DNA of 64,000 bases from Paludibacteraceae bacterium (GCA_031292565.1 JARLGW010000011.1:1-64000), one strand, 5' to 3'. Positions 17,644 through 26,138 are shown, numbered from the stretch's first letter. Notes: generated by a model from the letters alone, not told the origin. Program-made: numbers and translations.

Positions 17644-18570
17644 TTACAGTGAAACAGGGTTTGTTTTTTTTTCGGTGGTTAGTATAAAAACGTCCTCTAT
17701 GTTGGCTTGTATCTGTTCTATTTCTATGTTAGTTTCCCCTTGTTGTTCTAAAAATGTTATTATATCTGCCTTGGTTACTTTCCCTTTTAGTAGCACTACA
17801 TGTAGGCATTGCCCGAAACTGTTTACCGAAATCAATCGTGGTAGGTTTTGCAGTTTCTTAGCCGTTTGGTATAGGCTGGAGGCGGTTTTCACGCTCCATA
17901 AATCTTCAGGAAAATTTTCCATCAACTGTTGTGGAGTATTTACTCCAAATATGTTTCCTTTTTCTATCAAGGCAATACGGTCGCACAGCGTAGCTTCATC
18001 CATGTAGGGCGTGGAAACCAGGATGGTGATGCCTTGGGCTTTTAGCCGCATAAGCATTTCCCAAAATTCTTTTCTCGACACGGCATCCACGCCCGTGGTG
18101 GGGTCATCCAATATTAGTATTTCGGGCTTATGAATCATGGCGCACGAGAGGGCTAACTTTTGTTTCATCCCGCCCGAAAGTTTTCCCGCTCTACGTTTCT
18201 TGAATGGTTCTATCTGAACGTAAATGTCTTTTATCAGGTCGTAGTTCTCCGAAATACTGGTGCCGAAAACGGTGGCAAAAAATTCCAAATTCTCTTCTAC
18301 CGTGAGGTCTTGATATAGCGAAAACCGTCCGGGCATGTAGCCTGTTTGCATTCTTATTTTTTTGTATTCCTTCACTACGTCGTAGCTATTCATGGTGGCT
18401 TGCCCGCTATCGGGTAGGAGTAAGGACATCAATATGCGCATGAGGGTGGTTTTCCCCGCACCATCAGGACCAATAAGCCCAAATAGTTCTCCCTTTTTTA
18501 CATCAAGAGAAACGCCTTTCAAGGCTTGTGTTTTTCCGTAAGATTTAGTGATGTCCTGGATGCGAATCAT
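17644..18570 (-). CDS. ABC efflux ATP-binding protein with non-canonical Walker B and H-loop
   Basis: 308 residues: an NBD of about 225 residues plus a C-terminal extension of about 80. Walker A GPDGAGKTT (about residue 34) and signature LSGGMKQ are standard. Walker B reads ILILDDPTTGVD, with Asp in place of the catalytic Glu, and the H-loop reads STPYMDEA, with Pro in place of the switch His, at about residues 155 and 185. Such changes usually mark the non-hydrolytic site of asymmetric ABC transporters. With the adjacent gene it corresponds to YbhF, which in E. coli carries both domains in one chain. The C-terminal extension resembles the regulatory tails of drug-export ATPases. Confidence 0.9.
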   Translation of the reverse strand: MIRIQDITKSYGKTQALKGVSLDVKKGELFGLIGPDGAGKTTLMRILMSLLLPDSGQATMNSYDVVKEYKKIRMQTGYMPGRFSLYQDLTVEENLEFFATVFGTSISENYDLIKDIYVQIEPFKKRRAGKLSGGMKQKLALSCAMIHKPEILILDDPTTGVDAVSRKEFWEMLMRLKAQGITILVSTPYMDEATLCDRIALIEKGNIFGVNTPQQLMENFPEDLWSVKTASSLYQTAKKLQNLPRLISVNSFGQCLHVVLLKGKVTKADIITFLEQQGETNIEIEQIQANIEDVFILTTEKKTNPVSL

Positions 18571-18590
18571 AGTCGATTTTTAGTGATCTG

Positions 18591-19469
18591 TTAGTTAAAC
18601 ATGATTTCGCCGGGCATACCAATTTTTAGCGTACCGTCATTTTTTACCCTTATTTTGATGGCATATACGAGTTTTACCCGTTCATCCTTTGTTTGTATCA
18701 CCTTAGGGGTGAATTCCGCTTGTGAGGAAATCCATGTAATGTTTCCTGTAAAGTTTTTAGAGCCTTTTTCATCGTCTATTTGTACTTTTACCTGTTGCCC
18801 TATTTTTATTTGTGGTAATTGAGTTTCACTTACATATACGCGTAGGTTCAGGTATTGTATGTTTGCCATTTTGTACAAGGCTTTATTAGGAACAGCCAGT
18901 TCTCCTTTTTCGCAATACTTTTCTAGAATGGTACCATCTATTGGGGCTGTAATGACTGACGATTTGATTTTGTCCTCCAATACCTTAATTTGCGATTGTA
19001 CGGCATCCGATTGCTTTTGCACGGCGGTTATTTGGCTGCTATAGGCGCTCTTTTGCTTGTTGGCCAGTGCAATTTGCCCGGTCACATCATCCAGTTGCTT
19101 TTGAGTAGCAGCCCCGTCCACAATCATTTTTTTTATGCGTTGCAAGTCTTTATTCACGTTGCTTATTTGTTGGTCGGATATGGCTATTTGCGATTTGAGC
19201 GTGGCCTTTTGAGCTTCGGTCGAAGTCTTTTGCGAAATTAACTGTTGCTTTTGTAGGTATAAATTAACTGTGTCGCTTACTGCTAGTGTTGTTCCGGCTT
19301 TCACCACGTCGCCTTCATTCACGGGAGCTTCGGTTATTTTACCGTTGTTTTCGGCTGAAACAATTACTTCATCTGTTTCAAAATTTCCGTAAGCATCCGC
19401 TTGCCCTTTTTTACCGGAACAGCTCATTAGTAGTGTAATCAGCGTGATGTAAAATATAAATTTTTTCAT
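18591..19469 (-). CDS. HlyD/YbhG-type membrane-fusion lipoprotein
   Basis: 292 residues. The N terminus MKKFIFYITLITLLMSC is a lipoprotein signal with Cys at the lipobox, so it should be anchored by lipid rather than a helix. Residues about 35-65 form the first half of a lipoyl/barrel-sandwich (NGKITEAPVNEGDVVKAG), residues about 70-165 a Gln/Lys-rich coiled-coil hairpin, followed by the second half SSVITAPIDGTILEKYCEKG and a beta-barrel (QIKIGQQVKVQIDD). Role: periplasmic adaptor linking the inner membrane ABC permeases to the TolC-like channel encoded just upstream. The spacing to both neighbours is about 20-25 bases, consistent with one operon. Confidence 0.9.
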   Translation of the reverse strand: MKKFIFYITLITLLMSCSGKKGQADAYGNFETDEVIVSAENNGKITEAPVNEGDVVKAGTTLAVSDTVNLYLQKQQLISQKTSTEAQKATLKSQIAISDQQISNVNKDLQRIKKMIVDGAATQKQLDDVTGQIALANKQKSAYSSQITAVQKQSDAVQSQIKVLEDKIKSSVITAPIDGTILEKYCEKGELAVPNKALYKMANIQYLNLRVYVSETQLPQIKIGQQVKVQIDDEKGSKNFTGNITWISSQAEFTPKVIQTKDERVKLVYAIKIRVKNDGTLKIGMPGEIMFN

Positions 19470-19493
19470 ATTGTGTTTTTATTGTTTTTAGGT

Positions 19494-20759
19494 TCAGTTT
19501 CCTAAAATTGTATTGTAGTTTACTTTAGCTTGAATCAATTGCAGGTTGTGAATGTTTTGCGATGCTTTCGCCTGTAAGGCTGAATTTAAATCGCGTATGT
19601 AATCGGCGGAGGTGATGGTACCATTATCCAACGCGGAGGCCGAACGCTTTACTATTGTTTCTTTTATCGATACCAATTCTTTGTCGGCAGTTAATAAAAC
19701 GTCGAGTTTCTTGATGTCATTTTTCTCCTGTGTTAAGGATATGTTTATGGATCGTTCAAAATTTTCGTTGGCAATATCAATGCTCTTCTTCTGTATTTCC
19801 AACGCTTTACGGTCGTGTTTGGTTTTGTTGCCGTCCCATAAATTCCAGCTTAGCCCGATTCCCCCAAGATACCAATCTTTAAAACTATTGCTGAACATGT
19901 TAAGCCCCGGTCGGCCATAGCCGGCTTGTGCAAAGGCATACAGGTAGGGTGTGTGGCTGTTCTTTACTAGAAGTTGGCTTTGGTCTAATTTTATTTTTTG
20001 GAGTTCAAAGAGTTTTTTCTCCGGTCTGTTGTTTGTGCTTGCGGATGTTTCTCCCACTGTAGGTTCTATCAATGTTGTATTTTGGTCAATATCAGTTCCG
20101 GTTAAAATGCCTAGGATAGAAAGTGTGGTTTGTTTGTTCATGGTAAGTTCTACCTGCTGCTGGTCGGTTTGTATCCGTTCGGCTTTCAGGGCATCCAGTT
20201 CGTTAGGAAGGCTCATCCCGTTTTTCACGGCGGAACTTACCACCTTGATGCGTTCGTCTAGACTTTGTTTTTTCAGGGAAAGAATCTCGTTGTTTTGTTG
20301 CAAAGCCAACGCGTTGAAAAAAAGTGAATTTACGGTTTCCTTTATTTTATATAAGTCCACCTCATTCTGTTGCAAGTTTATGCTTTTGTCGGCGGCTTCT
20401 ACTGCTTTTTTGTTTTTAGCCAGTCCGAAGTCGTATATTTTTTCCTTTATATCGACGTACAATTTGTATTGGTCTTTTGAAAATTCGGGAAATTGAATGC
20501 CTTGTATGGGAAGGTTTAGGTCTATTTTCGTTACATCCGATTGATAAGATGCTCTTCCTGTCAGGTCTATTTGTGGGAGGTTGCTTGAGTTGATGCTTTT
20601 TACGTGTAGCTGGTAGAGTTCATCTATCACCCCCTCCTGTTTAAGCAGCGGATGATTTTTGCGTGCTAAAGTCTGGCATTCGTCCAACTGTAAGCTTTGA
20701 CAAAAAATAGTAGAGGATCCCGATAAGCCGATAAATAACAGGATGATGATTTGTTTCAT
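19494..20759 (-). CDS. TolC-like outer membrane efflux protein
   Basis: 421 residues with signal peptide MKQIIILLFIGLSGSSTIFC, cut before QSLQL. Two internally similar halves of long amphipathic helices (ARKNHPLLKQ at the start; ALDNGTITSADYIRDLNSAL near the end) are the outer membrane efflux protein (OEP) fold, which trimerises into a channel-tunnel. The start codon overlaps the tetR stop by 4 bases (ATGA), suggesting translational coupling. Together with the downstream adaptor, ATPases and permeases it would complete a tripartite exporter across both membranes. The transported compound is unknown. Confidence 0.9.
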   Translation of the reverse strand: MKQIIILLFIGLSGSSTIFCQSLQLDECQTLARKNHPLLKQEGVIDELYQLHVKSINSSNLPQIDLTGRASYQSDVTKIDLNLPIQGIQFPEFSKDQYKLYVDIKEKIYDFGLAKNKKAVEAADKSINLQQNEVDLYKIKETVNSLFFNALALQQNNEILSLKKQSLDERIKVVSSAVKNGMSLPNELDALKAERIQTDQQQVELTMNKQTTLSILGILTGTDIDQNTTLIEPTVGETSASTNNRPEKKLFELQKIKLDQSQLLVKNSHTPYLYAFAQAGYGRPGLNMFSNSFKDWYLGGIGLSWNLWDGNKTKHDRKALEIQKKSIDIANENFERSINISLTQEKNDIKKLDVLLTADKELVSIKETIVKRSASALDNGTITSADYIRDLNSALQAKASQNIHNLQLIQAKVNYNTILGN

Positions 20760-21355
20760 TCGTCTAAAAATTTTAACAACATTTTTTTTACATATTCTTT
20801 CCGTTCGGAGAGAAATTGATCGTACTCGTTACTGTTATCTTCAAAGTAAATGATTTGCAACAATGGCCTTGCTATAAAAGGGAAAAGACATAAAGCAAAT
20901 ACACTTATCACCAGTTGACGGATGTCTTTACCGTTTTTCAGCACTCGGTTTTTAAACAGTTGCATGAAAGCCTCCGGTTTTAAACCGGAGTTTGATAACA
21001 GTTTGTATAGAATCTTTGGATTTCTGTTTATTTCGTTAATCATAAATTGAGGAATAAACGGATTCGAGGCTATAATCTCCATGTAATTATCAACAAAAAG
21101 AGATATTTTTTCTTGCATGTTTGTCCCTTCATATAGTAAAATCTCATTCACCTTCTTAAAAAATACGCCCACAGTATCCATAAATACGGCTTCAAATAAA
21201 TTTTCTTTACTCTCGAAATAGTAATGCACCATCGCTTTATTAATACAAGCTTCGTCAGCAATTTCCTGCATGCGGGCTCCATCAAGTCCTTTTGCAATAA
21301 ATACACGACGGGCTGCCTGAAGAATTTTTTCTTCCGTATTACAGTCTTTATTCAT
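20756..21355 (-). CDS. TetR-family repressor of the efflux operon
   Basis: 199 residues from the ATG at 21355 (MNKDCNTEEKILQAARRVF). A longer frame reaches 21412, but its start would be a TTG inside the palindromic operator and upstream of the predicted transcript start, so the shorter form is chosen. Residues about 8-55 form the TetR helix-turn-helix (LQAARRVFIAKGLDGARMQE, then ACINKAMVHYYFESKENL). The C-terminal half is a variable ligand-binding helical domain. It is the first gene of the efflux operon and overlaps tolC by 4 bases, so autoregulation together with control of the pump is the simplest model. Confidence 0.9.
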   Translation of the reverse strand: MNKDCNTEEKILQAARRVFIAKGLDGARMQEIADEACINKAMVHYYFESKENLFEAVFMDTVGVFFKKVNEILLYEGTNMQEKISLFVDNYMEIIASNPFIPQFMINEINRNPKILYKLLSNSGLKPEAFMQLFKNRVLKNGKDIRQLVISVFALCLFPFIARPLLQIIYFEDNSNEYDQFLSERKEYVKKMLLKFLDE

Positions 21356-21381
21356 CTTTTTGGATTGGTTGAAAACGATGC

Positions 21382-21421
21382 CAAAGGAAAACACTTTTTT
21401 TGAATTAACCAAATGGTTAAT
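21382..21421 (-). promoter_or_regulatory. Promoter and palindromic operator of the tetR-efflux operon
   Basis: ATTAACC-AAAT-GGTTAAT at 21404-21421 is an inverted repeat with 7-base arms, typical in size for a TetR dimer site. On the minus strand its TTTG (21413-21410) lies 20 bases before TTCCTTTG (21389-21382), a near match to the -33/-7 layout. The operator would therefore cover the -33 element and block polymerase when TetR is bound. Binding itself is inferred. Confidence 0.6.
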
Positions 21422-21620
21422 ATTAAAAAATAAAGAAAAAACATATTTTTTTTAATATTTTTTTACACGTTTGAAAAATCAGTCGGATTTCTCAGGTTTT
21501 ATTTTGTGTGTTGATAATTAGCATTATTGTTTGTTTTAAGTGATATGAAATTTTAATAAAAACAACTTGTGCTATGATTAATTTTTCATGCAAGCGATTA
21601 AAAAATAGCTCAACGGATTG

Positions 21621-21650
21621 TTTGATATAATGTAGAATAGTTTAATTTTG
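21621..21650 (+). promoter_or_regulatory. Promoter for the chagasin-like gene
   Basis: TTTG at 21621-21624, an 18-base spacer, and TAATTTTG at 21643-21650 match the Bacteroidetes promoter form. The predicted transcript start is about 130 bases before the start codon. The rest of 21422-21787 is very AT-rich, with no gene seen. Confidence 0.55.
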
Positions 21651-21787
21651 GAGTCTGGGAAATAATGGTATTATCCGAATAGAAAGAGTTTGATTTTGGC
21701 TTTGTATTTTACTCTTTTTGGGGAAGAATCTCATAATATAAAATGAGAATAGGGTATGCTGAAAAATGAATCTGAAAATATATATTC

Positions 21788-22240
21788 ATGAAAACAAAAT
21801 TATGGTTACTGTTAATAGTTTTGCTTTATGCAGGTATGGGTTATGCTAAAAGTGATACCACAATCTATTATAACGTGGCGGTGGGAGATACCTTTCAAGT
21901 AAAGCTTACCGAATGTAGTTCGTGTGGATATTCATGGCAATGGGTAAACAAAAGCCGGGTGGACAATGTGGACAGCATCCGAACTTCCTATGTTGACGGT
22001 GCTCACCCTGAAGGTTATGTTGGTTATCCACAAATTTTTGGTATAACATTTAAAGGCTTAAAGGCAGGAACAGATACGGTGAAGCTCGTGTATGGTAGGT
22101 CGTGGGAACGCTTTGTGCAAAAAAATACCGTGTTTATAATTGTTCGGGTTAGTGATAAACTAAAATTGAATGGTGATGGTATAAGTGGAATATATTCCAA
22201 TCCTGTTAAAGATAGTTTAAACGGCAAGCAGGGACAATAA
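21788..22240 (+). CDS. Chagasin-like (family I42) cysteine protease inhibitor
   Basis: 150 residues with signal peptide MKTKLWLLLIVLLYAGMGYA, cut before KSDTT. The three inhibitor loops of the I42 fold can be matched: ECSSCGYSWQW takes the place of the NPTTGF.W loop, GYVGYPQIFGITFKGLKAG corresponds to the central G-rich loop, and LVYGRSWER corresponds to the conserved Y-x-RPWE motif. Family members bind papain-like proteases by inserting these loops in the active-site cleft. The protein is expected in the periplasm or outside the cell. The CSSC in the first loop is unusual and could form a disulfide. Gingipain-type secreted proteases occur in related organisms, but no target is visible in this window. 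Confidence 0.78.
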   Translation: MKTKLWLLLIVLLYAGMGYAKSDTTIYYNVAVGDTFQVKLTECSSCGYSWQWVNKSRVDNVDSIRTSYVDGAHPEGYVGYPQIFGITFKGLKAGTDTVKLVYGRSWERFVQKNTVFIIVRVSDKLKLNGDGISGIYSNPVKDSLNGKQGQ

Positions 22241-22310
22241 GATAATTTATAAAAATCGCATCATAAGGGAATAAATATAAATATAGATGTAATTTCTTTT
22301 TTACATCAAC

Positions 22311-22347
22311 TAAGGAGGGGCTTCCTTTAAAAAAAAGAAACCCCTTA
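22311..22347. terminator. Possible bidirectional terminator
   Basis: TAAGGAGGGG (22311-22320) can pair, with a bulge, with CCCCTTA (22341-22347), with A/T-rich flanks, between two convergent genes. The structure is imperfect and alternatives exist. Confidence 0.35.
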
Positions 22348-22379
22348 TTTATTCTTTGTTTTATGTATAGTATAAGATG

Positions 22380-23201
22380 TTAAAGCCAATGGATATCAGC
22401 TTTTCCACGTGCCGGTATTTTGCTATAGCTATATTTAGGATAGCCTATCATCAAAGCCGAGTGCACGGTGACGGTATCGTCAAGTCCGATTATTTTTTTC
22501 AAGTCGGGCGAGTATTGTAGTGCTACCATCAGATAACCACCCCAACAGCCACCCAATCCGAATGCAGGAAGTAATAGTTCTAAATGCGATGTAGCTATAA
22601 CCACGTCTTTCGATGCAATTGTATGAGCAACGTTTGCATATCCGATTATCAAATGCGGAGCATTACGGCAAATAACATCGTTTCCTCTTTCAAAAGAAGC
22701 AATAAGCCCCGCGAAGTTTAATCGCTTGGCTAGTTCCGGGTTAGCCGCAGAAACGCTTTGCATCCAGTTGATAGTACCTTCTTTTAGCTGTTGCATCACT
22801 TCTTTACTTTGCACTATTACCCACTGATTCTTTTGTTGGTTGCTACCCGTGGGGGCGTAGCGTACGATGTCCATCACCTGTTTCAACAACTCTTTCTCCA
22901 CCGGTTTTTGTAAATACTCGCGGATGGAACGTCTGCTACGAAAATAGGTGCCCAAATTAACAGCGTTTACCTCTTTGTTTTCAGCTGGGATAGTTACTTG
23001 CGATTCCGGTGGATTATAAATCAATGCAAATTCGGGACAGATGGCTTCACAATGGCCGCATACGATACATCTTTTTTCATTTCCCGATTTTACGAAAGGA
23101 AAACTTTTACCGTTATCAAATTCCACGATGGAAACCGGACAGGCTTGAACGCAAATGCCACACTTTATGCACTTTTCTTGATCTACAGATAATAGACTCA
23201 T
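22380..23201 (-). CDS. Ferredoxin-nitroreductase fusion oxidoreductase
   Basis: 273 residues. Residues about 10-60 hold two 4Fe-4S clusters, CIKCGICVQACPVS and CIVCGHCEAICPEF. From about residue 85 the nitroreductase fold begins with RSRRSIREYLQKPV and APTGSNQQ, the FMN-binding arginine-rich and small-residue motifs; GLGGCWGG near residue 217 is also typical. Such fusions are FMN enzymes of anaerobes that take electrons from ferredoxin-type clusters to reduce nitro or other small organic compounds; the actual substrate cannot be read. The start gives the ferredoxin domain directly at the N terminus, as usual. The next gene downstream, a DUF1294 protein's neighbour at 13 bases, suggests co-transcription. 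Confidence 0.88.
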   Translation of the reverse strand: MSLLSVDQEKCIKCGICVQACPVSIVEFDNGKSFPFVKSGNEKRCIVCGHCEAICPEFALIYNPPESQVTIPAENKEVNAVNLGTYFRSRRSIREYLQKPVEKELLKQVMDIVRYAPTGSNQQKNQWVIVQSKEVMQQLKEGTINWMQSVSAANPELAKRLNFAGLIASFERGNDVICRNAPHLIIGYANVAHTIASKDVVIATSHLELLLPAFGLGGCWGGYLMVALQYSPDLKKIIGLDDTVTVHSALMIGYPKYSYSKIPARGKADIHWL

Positions 23202-23214
23202 ACTATGATTTTTT

Positions 23215-23490
23215 TTAAGTTTTGCTTATTAAATATATACTCAATGCTATTTGAAGCAATAGAACAAGGGGTACGCCCACGCTAAATTGCCAATGCTTCG
23301 TTTTGTGCCTGAATAGTAGCATGCTACTCCATGCACCCACGCTACCGCCAATTATAGCAAGTAGTAACAAGTATTTTTCGGGTACACGCCGGGCATTTTT
23401 CTTGGCCAACCATTTATCGGCGGCATAAATTATAAATGCCGCCACGTTGACTATCATCAACAGCAGTAATATGAATTGAGCATTTGTCAT
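23215..23490 (-). CDS. DUF1294 small membrane protein
   Basis: 91 residues with three hydrophobic stretches: an N-terminal helix (FILLLLMIVNVAAFIIY), a middle one (LLLLAIIGGSVGAWSSMLLF) and a C-terminal one (VGVPLVLLLQIALSIYLI). The family signature is clear: AADKWLAKKNARRVPE followed by GGSVGAW and FRHKTKHWQF. DUF1294 proteins are widespread inner membrane proteins of unknown function. It lies 13 bases upstream of the ferredoxin-nitroreductase gene on the same strand, so the two are probably transcribed together; whether they cooperate is unknown. Confidence 0.85.
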   Translation of the reverse strand: MTNAQFILLLLMIVNVAAFIIYAADKWLAKKNARRVPEKYLLLLAIIGGSVGAWSSMLLFRHKTKHWQFSVGVPLVLLLQIALSIYLISKT

Positions 23491-23650
23491 TTAGAAATAT
23501 ATTGTTTGCTATTGGCAAAATAACAAACAAGATAGGAATTAAAAAAGAAAGACAAAAAAAATTAGGTTAAATTAAACCATTGGTCAATTATCCAGTCATA
23601 TAAGCACAAAATGAAAAGAATAATAAAAACATTTCTAAATTTTTATTAGT

Positions 23651-24076
23651 ATGAAAACAAAAAAAATTATTATGTTTGCGGCCTGTTTGCTGGTAGGTCT
23701 GGCAGTTTCGGCTCAAAATGGCTCTGACAAGGTAAAAAAAGCTAAAAAAACTCCTGAACAAGAAGCAAAAAAGCAAACTGAATCGCTAACAAAAGATCTC
23801 CAATTGACTGACGATCAGGCAAAACAAATTGAAGACATTAACTTGAAGTTTGCTAAAGAAGGAAAGGCTAAAAGAGAAGAGTTAAAAGCTGAACATAAAA
23901 AACAGAGTGCAGAAAAAGAAGCCGAATTCAAGAAAGTATTGACCTCTGATCAATACGCGAAATTTGACCAATTGAAAAAAGACAAAAAAGCTAAAAGAAT
24001 TGAACGAAAAGAACAGCTGAAACGATGCATGGAAGAACAAAAGGCATCGAAAGTGCCACAGGTACCGAATGAATAA
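23651..24076 (+). CDS. Spy/CpxP-like small periplasmic protein
   Basis: 141 residues. Signal peptide MKTKKIIMFAACLLVGLAVS, cut around AQNGS. The mature protein is almost wholly helical, very rich in Lys, Glu and Gln, and contains the LTDDQAKQIEDI and LTSDQYAKFDQL repeats, the LTxxQ pattern that defines the Spy/CpxP family and its Bacteroidetes DUF4890-like relatives. E. coli Spy and CpxP are ATP-independent periplasmic chaperones or stress sensors; a similar role here is inference. The C terminus is basic with a single Cys. It is followed by a strong terminator. Confidence 0.75.
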   Translation: MKTKKIIMFAACLLVGLAVSAQNGSDKVKKAKKTPEQEAKKQTESLTKDLQLTDDQAKQIEDINLKFAKEGKAKREELKAEHKKQSAEKEAEFKKVLTSDQYAKFDQLKKDKKAKRIERKEQLKRCMEEQKASKVPQVPNE

Positions 24077-24104
24077 AACCTTGTAACCGACCAAAACCAA
24101 CCAT

Positions 24105-24147
24105 AAAACACAAGCGTAAGAAGAAATTCTGAGCTTGTGTTTTTTTA
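24105..24147. terminator. Bidirectional terminator between spy-like gene and Lrp regulator
   Basis: AAAACACAAGC (24105-24115) pairs with GCTTGTGTTTT (24133-24143); T7 follows on the + strand and T4 on the minus strand. The leftward lrp stop codon overlaps its right edge. Confidence 0.8.
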
Positions 24148-24651
24148 TTTGTCTTCTTTTTTATCCGATTCTTCTTCTTCCACGGTATCAAAAACGGTTA
24201 TTTGCCTTTTAAATATTTCATCCAGCGATACCTGGAATGTTTCGGTGGTAAGCACTCCCTCTATAGTTCCCAGTTTTTCTAGAATAATATGTAACAGGTG
24301 CCGGTTATCTTTGGCATATATTTTCAAAAACATGGCGTATTTTCCTATCGCGTAATGGCATTCCACCACTTCGGGTATGTTTTTTATTTTTTCCACCACA
24401 TCATTGAAGTAGCTCAAATCTTTCAGCACAATACCTATAAAAGCACAGGTTTGATACCCAATTTTATATGTGTCGATAACAAACTCCGAACCTTTAATTA
24501 CGCCCAGGTTCATCAGCTTCTGCATCCGTTGGTGGATGGCCGCACCGGACACGTTACACTCGCGGGCAACTTCTAGATACGGAACACGTGCGTTGTGGGA
24601 TACCAGTTCCAATATTTTTTTATCCAGTTTATCTAATTGATGATAAGCCAT
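24145..24651 (-). CDS. Lrp/AsnC-family transcription regulator
   Basis: 168 residues. Residues about 5-60 form the winged helix-turn-helix (LDKLDKKILELVSHNARVPY, then VARECNVSGAAIHQRMQKL). Residues about 70-148 form the RAM ligand-binding domain with VVECHYAIGKYAMFLKIYAK. The last 20 residues are an acidic/lysine tail (VEEEESDKKEDK). Family members bind amino acids and control amino acid metabolism; the effector here is not readable. On the minus strand TAATTTTG (24667-24660) lies only 9 bases before the start codon, so the message may be nearly leaderless. Confidence 0.9.
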   Translation of the reverse strand: MAYHQLDKLDKKILELVSHNARVPYLEVARECNVSGAAIHQRMQKLMNLGVIKGSEFVIDTYKIGYQTCAFIGIVLKDLSYFNDVVEKIKNIPEVVECHYAIGKYAMFLKIYAKDNRHLLHIILEKLGTIEGVLTTETFQVSLDEIFKRQITVFDTVEEEESDKKEDK

Positions 24652-24805
24652 CTGATGTTCAAAATTATTTTAAAGTGAATTATACTATGCAAAATAAGCA
24701 AAAAAATAATTTATTAGAGCCAATTTCACCTTGGTTTTTAAAAATAATCGAAGCGGAGGAGTCAAAGTTTTTAGTTCAATGCCCCATTTATTGAGACTAA
24801 ATTCA

Positions 24806-24813
24806 TACTTTTG
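24806..24813 (+). promoter_or_regulatory. -7-like element before cysE
   Basis: TACTTTTG matches TAnnTTTG 26 bases before the start codon. A TTG is present at 24791-24793, but the spacing of 12 is too short for the usual promoter. Confidence 0.4.
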
Positions 24814-24839
24814 GGGTTCAAAATAAAGTCAATCAATGT

Positions 24840-25382
24840 ATGTTTGAAGATATTAAAGCGATTTTTAAAAATGACCCTGCTGAAAAAGGGCTGCAATGGA
24901 TATTATACCCCGGTTTGCATGCTATTACTTGCCATCGGTATTTGGCTCATCCTTTGTATAAGGCTCATTTGTTTTTTTTGGCACGGTTCGTTTCTCAATT
25001 GAATCGTTTTATGACCAATATTGAAATTCATCCCGGGGCAAAGATAGGCAAAGGTTTGTTTATCGATCACGGGAGTGCCATTGTGATTGGCGAAACCGCG
25101 GTGATTGGCGAAAACTGTACCTTGTTTCATAACGTTACCCTTGGGGGCACGGGGAAGCACACCGGCAAAAGGCATCCTACCATAGGCGACAACGTGTTTA
25201 TCGGTACCGGAGCCACATTGCTTGGCCCCATCACGGTAGGCAGCAATGTGAAGATAGGCGCCGAAAGTGTTATTATTATGCACGACATTCCATCCAACTG
25301 CACCGTGGTAGGCGCACCCGGACGAATTGTGCGTTTGAATGGCGAAAAAGTAGATATAAAACCTGAAAGAACAAAAGAATAA
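24840..25382 (+). CDS. cysE: Serine O-acetyltransferase, short EpsC type
   Basis: 180 residues, the size of the short serine acetyltransferases that lack most of the N-terminal helical domain. The N terminus [19 protein letters not shown] and CHRYLAH is typical; from about residue 60 comes the left-handed beta-helix of hexapeptide repeats: [51 protein letters not shown] and the closing [10 protein letters not shown]. Reaction: acetyl-CoA plus L-serine to O-acetylserine, the first step of cysteine synthesis. The stop codon overlaps the start of the next gene by one base (TAATG), suggesting coupled translation with a DUF3108 protein. Confidence 0.93.
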   Translation: MFEDIKAIFKNDPAEKGLQWILYPGLHAITCHRYLAHPLYKAHLFFLARFVSQLNRFMTNIEIHPGAKIGKGLFIDHGSAIVIGETAVIGENCTLFHNVTLGGTGKHTGKRHPTIGDNVFIGTGATLLGPITVGSNVKIGAESVIIMHDIPSNCTVVGAPGRIVRLNGEKVDIKPERTKE

Positions 25383-26119
25383 TGAAAAAGGCTCTTATTA
25401 CCTTGGCCGCTTGGGCTATTTTTATAAGTGGTTTTGCTCAAATTAGCCAAAATGAAAAGCTCACTTATACAGGTGCTTACCGTATGGGCGGGATGATGAC
25501 TACACTGGCTCAGGTTTCGTTGCAAACCAACCCGGTTAAAACCTCAAAAAAAACATATCTTCATTTGTGTATGGAAGCTCAAACTTTCAGCAAATGGGAT
25601 TATTTTTTCAAAATAAGAGATTTGTATGAATCGTATGTTGACCCTACTACGCTAAGACCCAGCTTGTACAAACGCAACATTTTGGAAGGCAAATATGCTA
25701 AAATGGAAAAATACATATACAAGGGGAACACAATTAATAGCACCAGCGACTCTAAAAACGGTGCAACAAAAAACTTTAACGTGCATGGAGGTTCGATGGA
25801 TGTTGTAGCAGCCATGTATAAGCTCCGTGCTGTCGATTTTTCCAAGATGAGGCCGGGGCAGGTTTTTGCCGTTACTGTAATTTTTGATGAGAAAGAATAT
25901 CCCGCTAGTGCCCGATTCATGGGGAAGGAAACAGTTTCAGCCGGATGCCTGGGCAAGCGGGAATGCTATAAATTATCCATCGCCGCACGAACAAACAAGC
26001 TGAGAGGAAAAGACCAAAACATAATATGGTTTACCGCCGATAGTAAAAAGATTCCGGCATTAATCAAATTCAGTATTCCTGTTGGTGTCGGTCAGCTAGT
26101 ATTATCGTCAGTTCATTAA
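25382..26119 (+). CDS. DUF3108 periplasmic protein
   Basis: 245 residues with signal peptide [19 protein letters not shown], cut before QISQN. The start of the mature part, EKLTYTGAYRMGGMMTTLAQ, and the motif SMDVVAAMYKLRAVDFSKM are those of DUF3108, a family of beta-barrel-like secreted proteins related to LolA/LolB folds. Known function: none established. It overlaps the cysE stop codon by one base and is followed 20 bases later by a small membrane protein gene, so the three probably form an operon, although no functional link is evident. Confidence 0.8.
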   Translation: MKKALITLAAWAIFISGFAQISQNEKLTYTGAYRMGGMMTTLAQVSLQTNPVKTSKKTYLHLCMEAQTFSKWDYFFKIRDLYESYVDPTTLRPSLYKRNILEGKYAKMEKYIYKGNTINSTSDSKNGATKNFNVHGGSMDVVAAMYKLRAVDFSKMRPGQVFAVTVIFDEKEYPASARFMGKETVSAGCLGKRECYKLSIAARTNKLRGKDQNIIWFTADSKKIPALIKFSIPVGVGQLVLSSVH

Positions 26120-26138
26120 AAAAATAAGAGATATAGAA

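Noticed and set aside
19951-20496. 181-residue + strand frame
   Set aside because: Lies wholly opposite the TolC-like gene, Ser/Phe-rich shadow composition.
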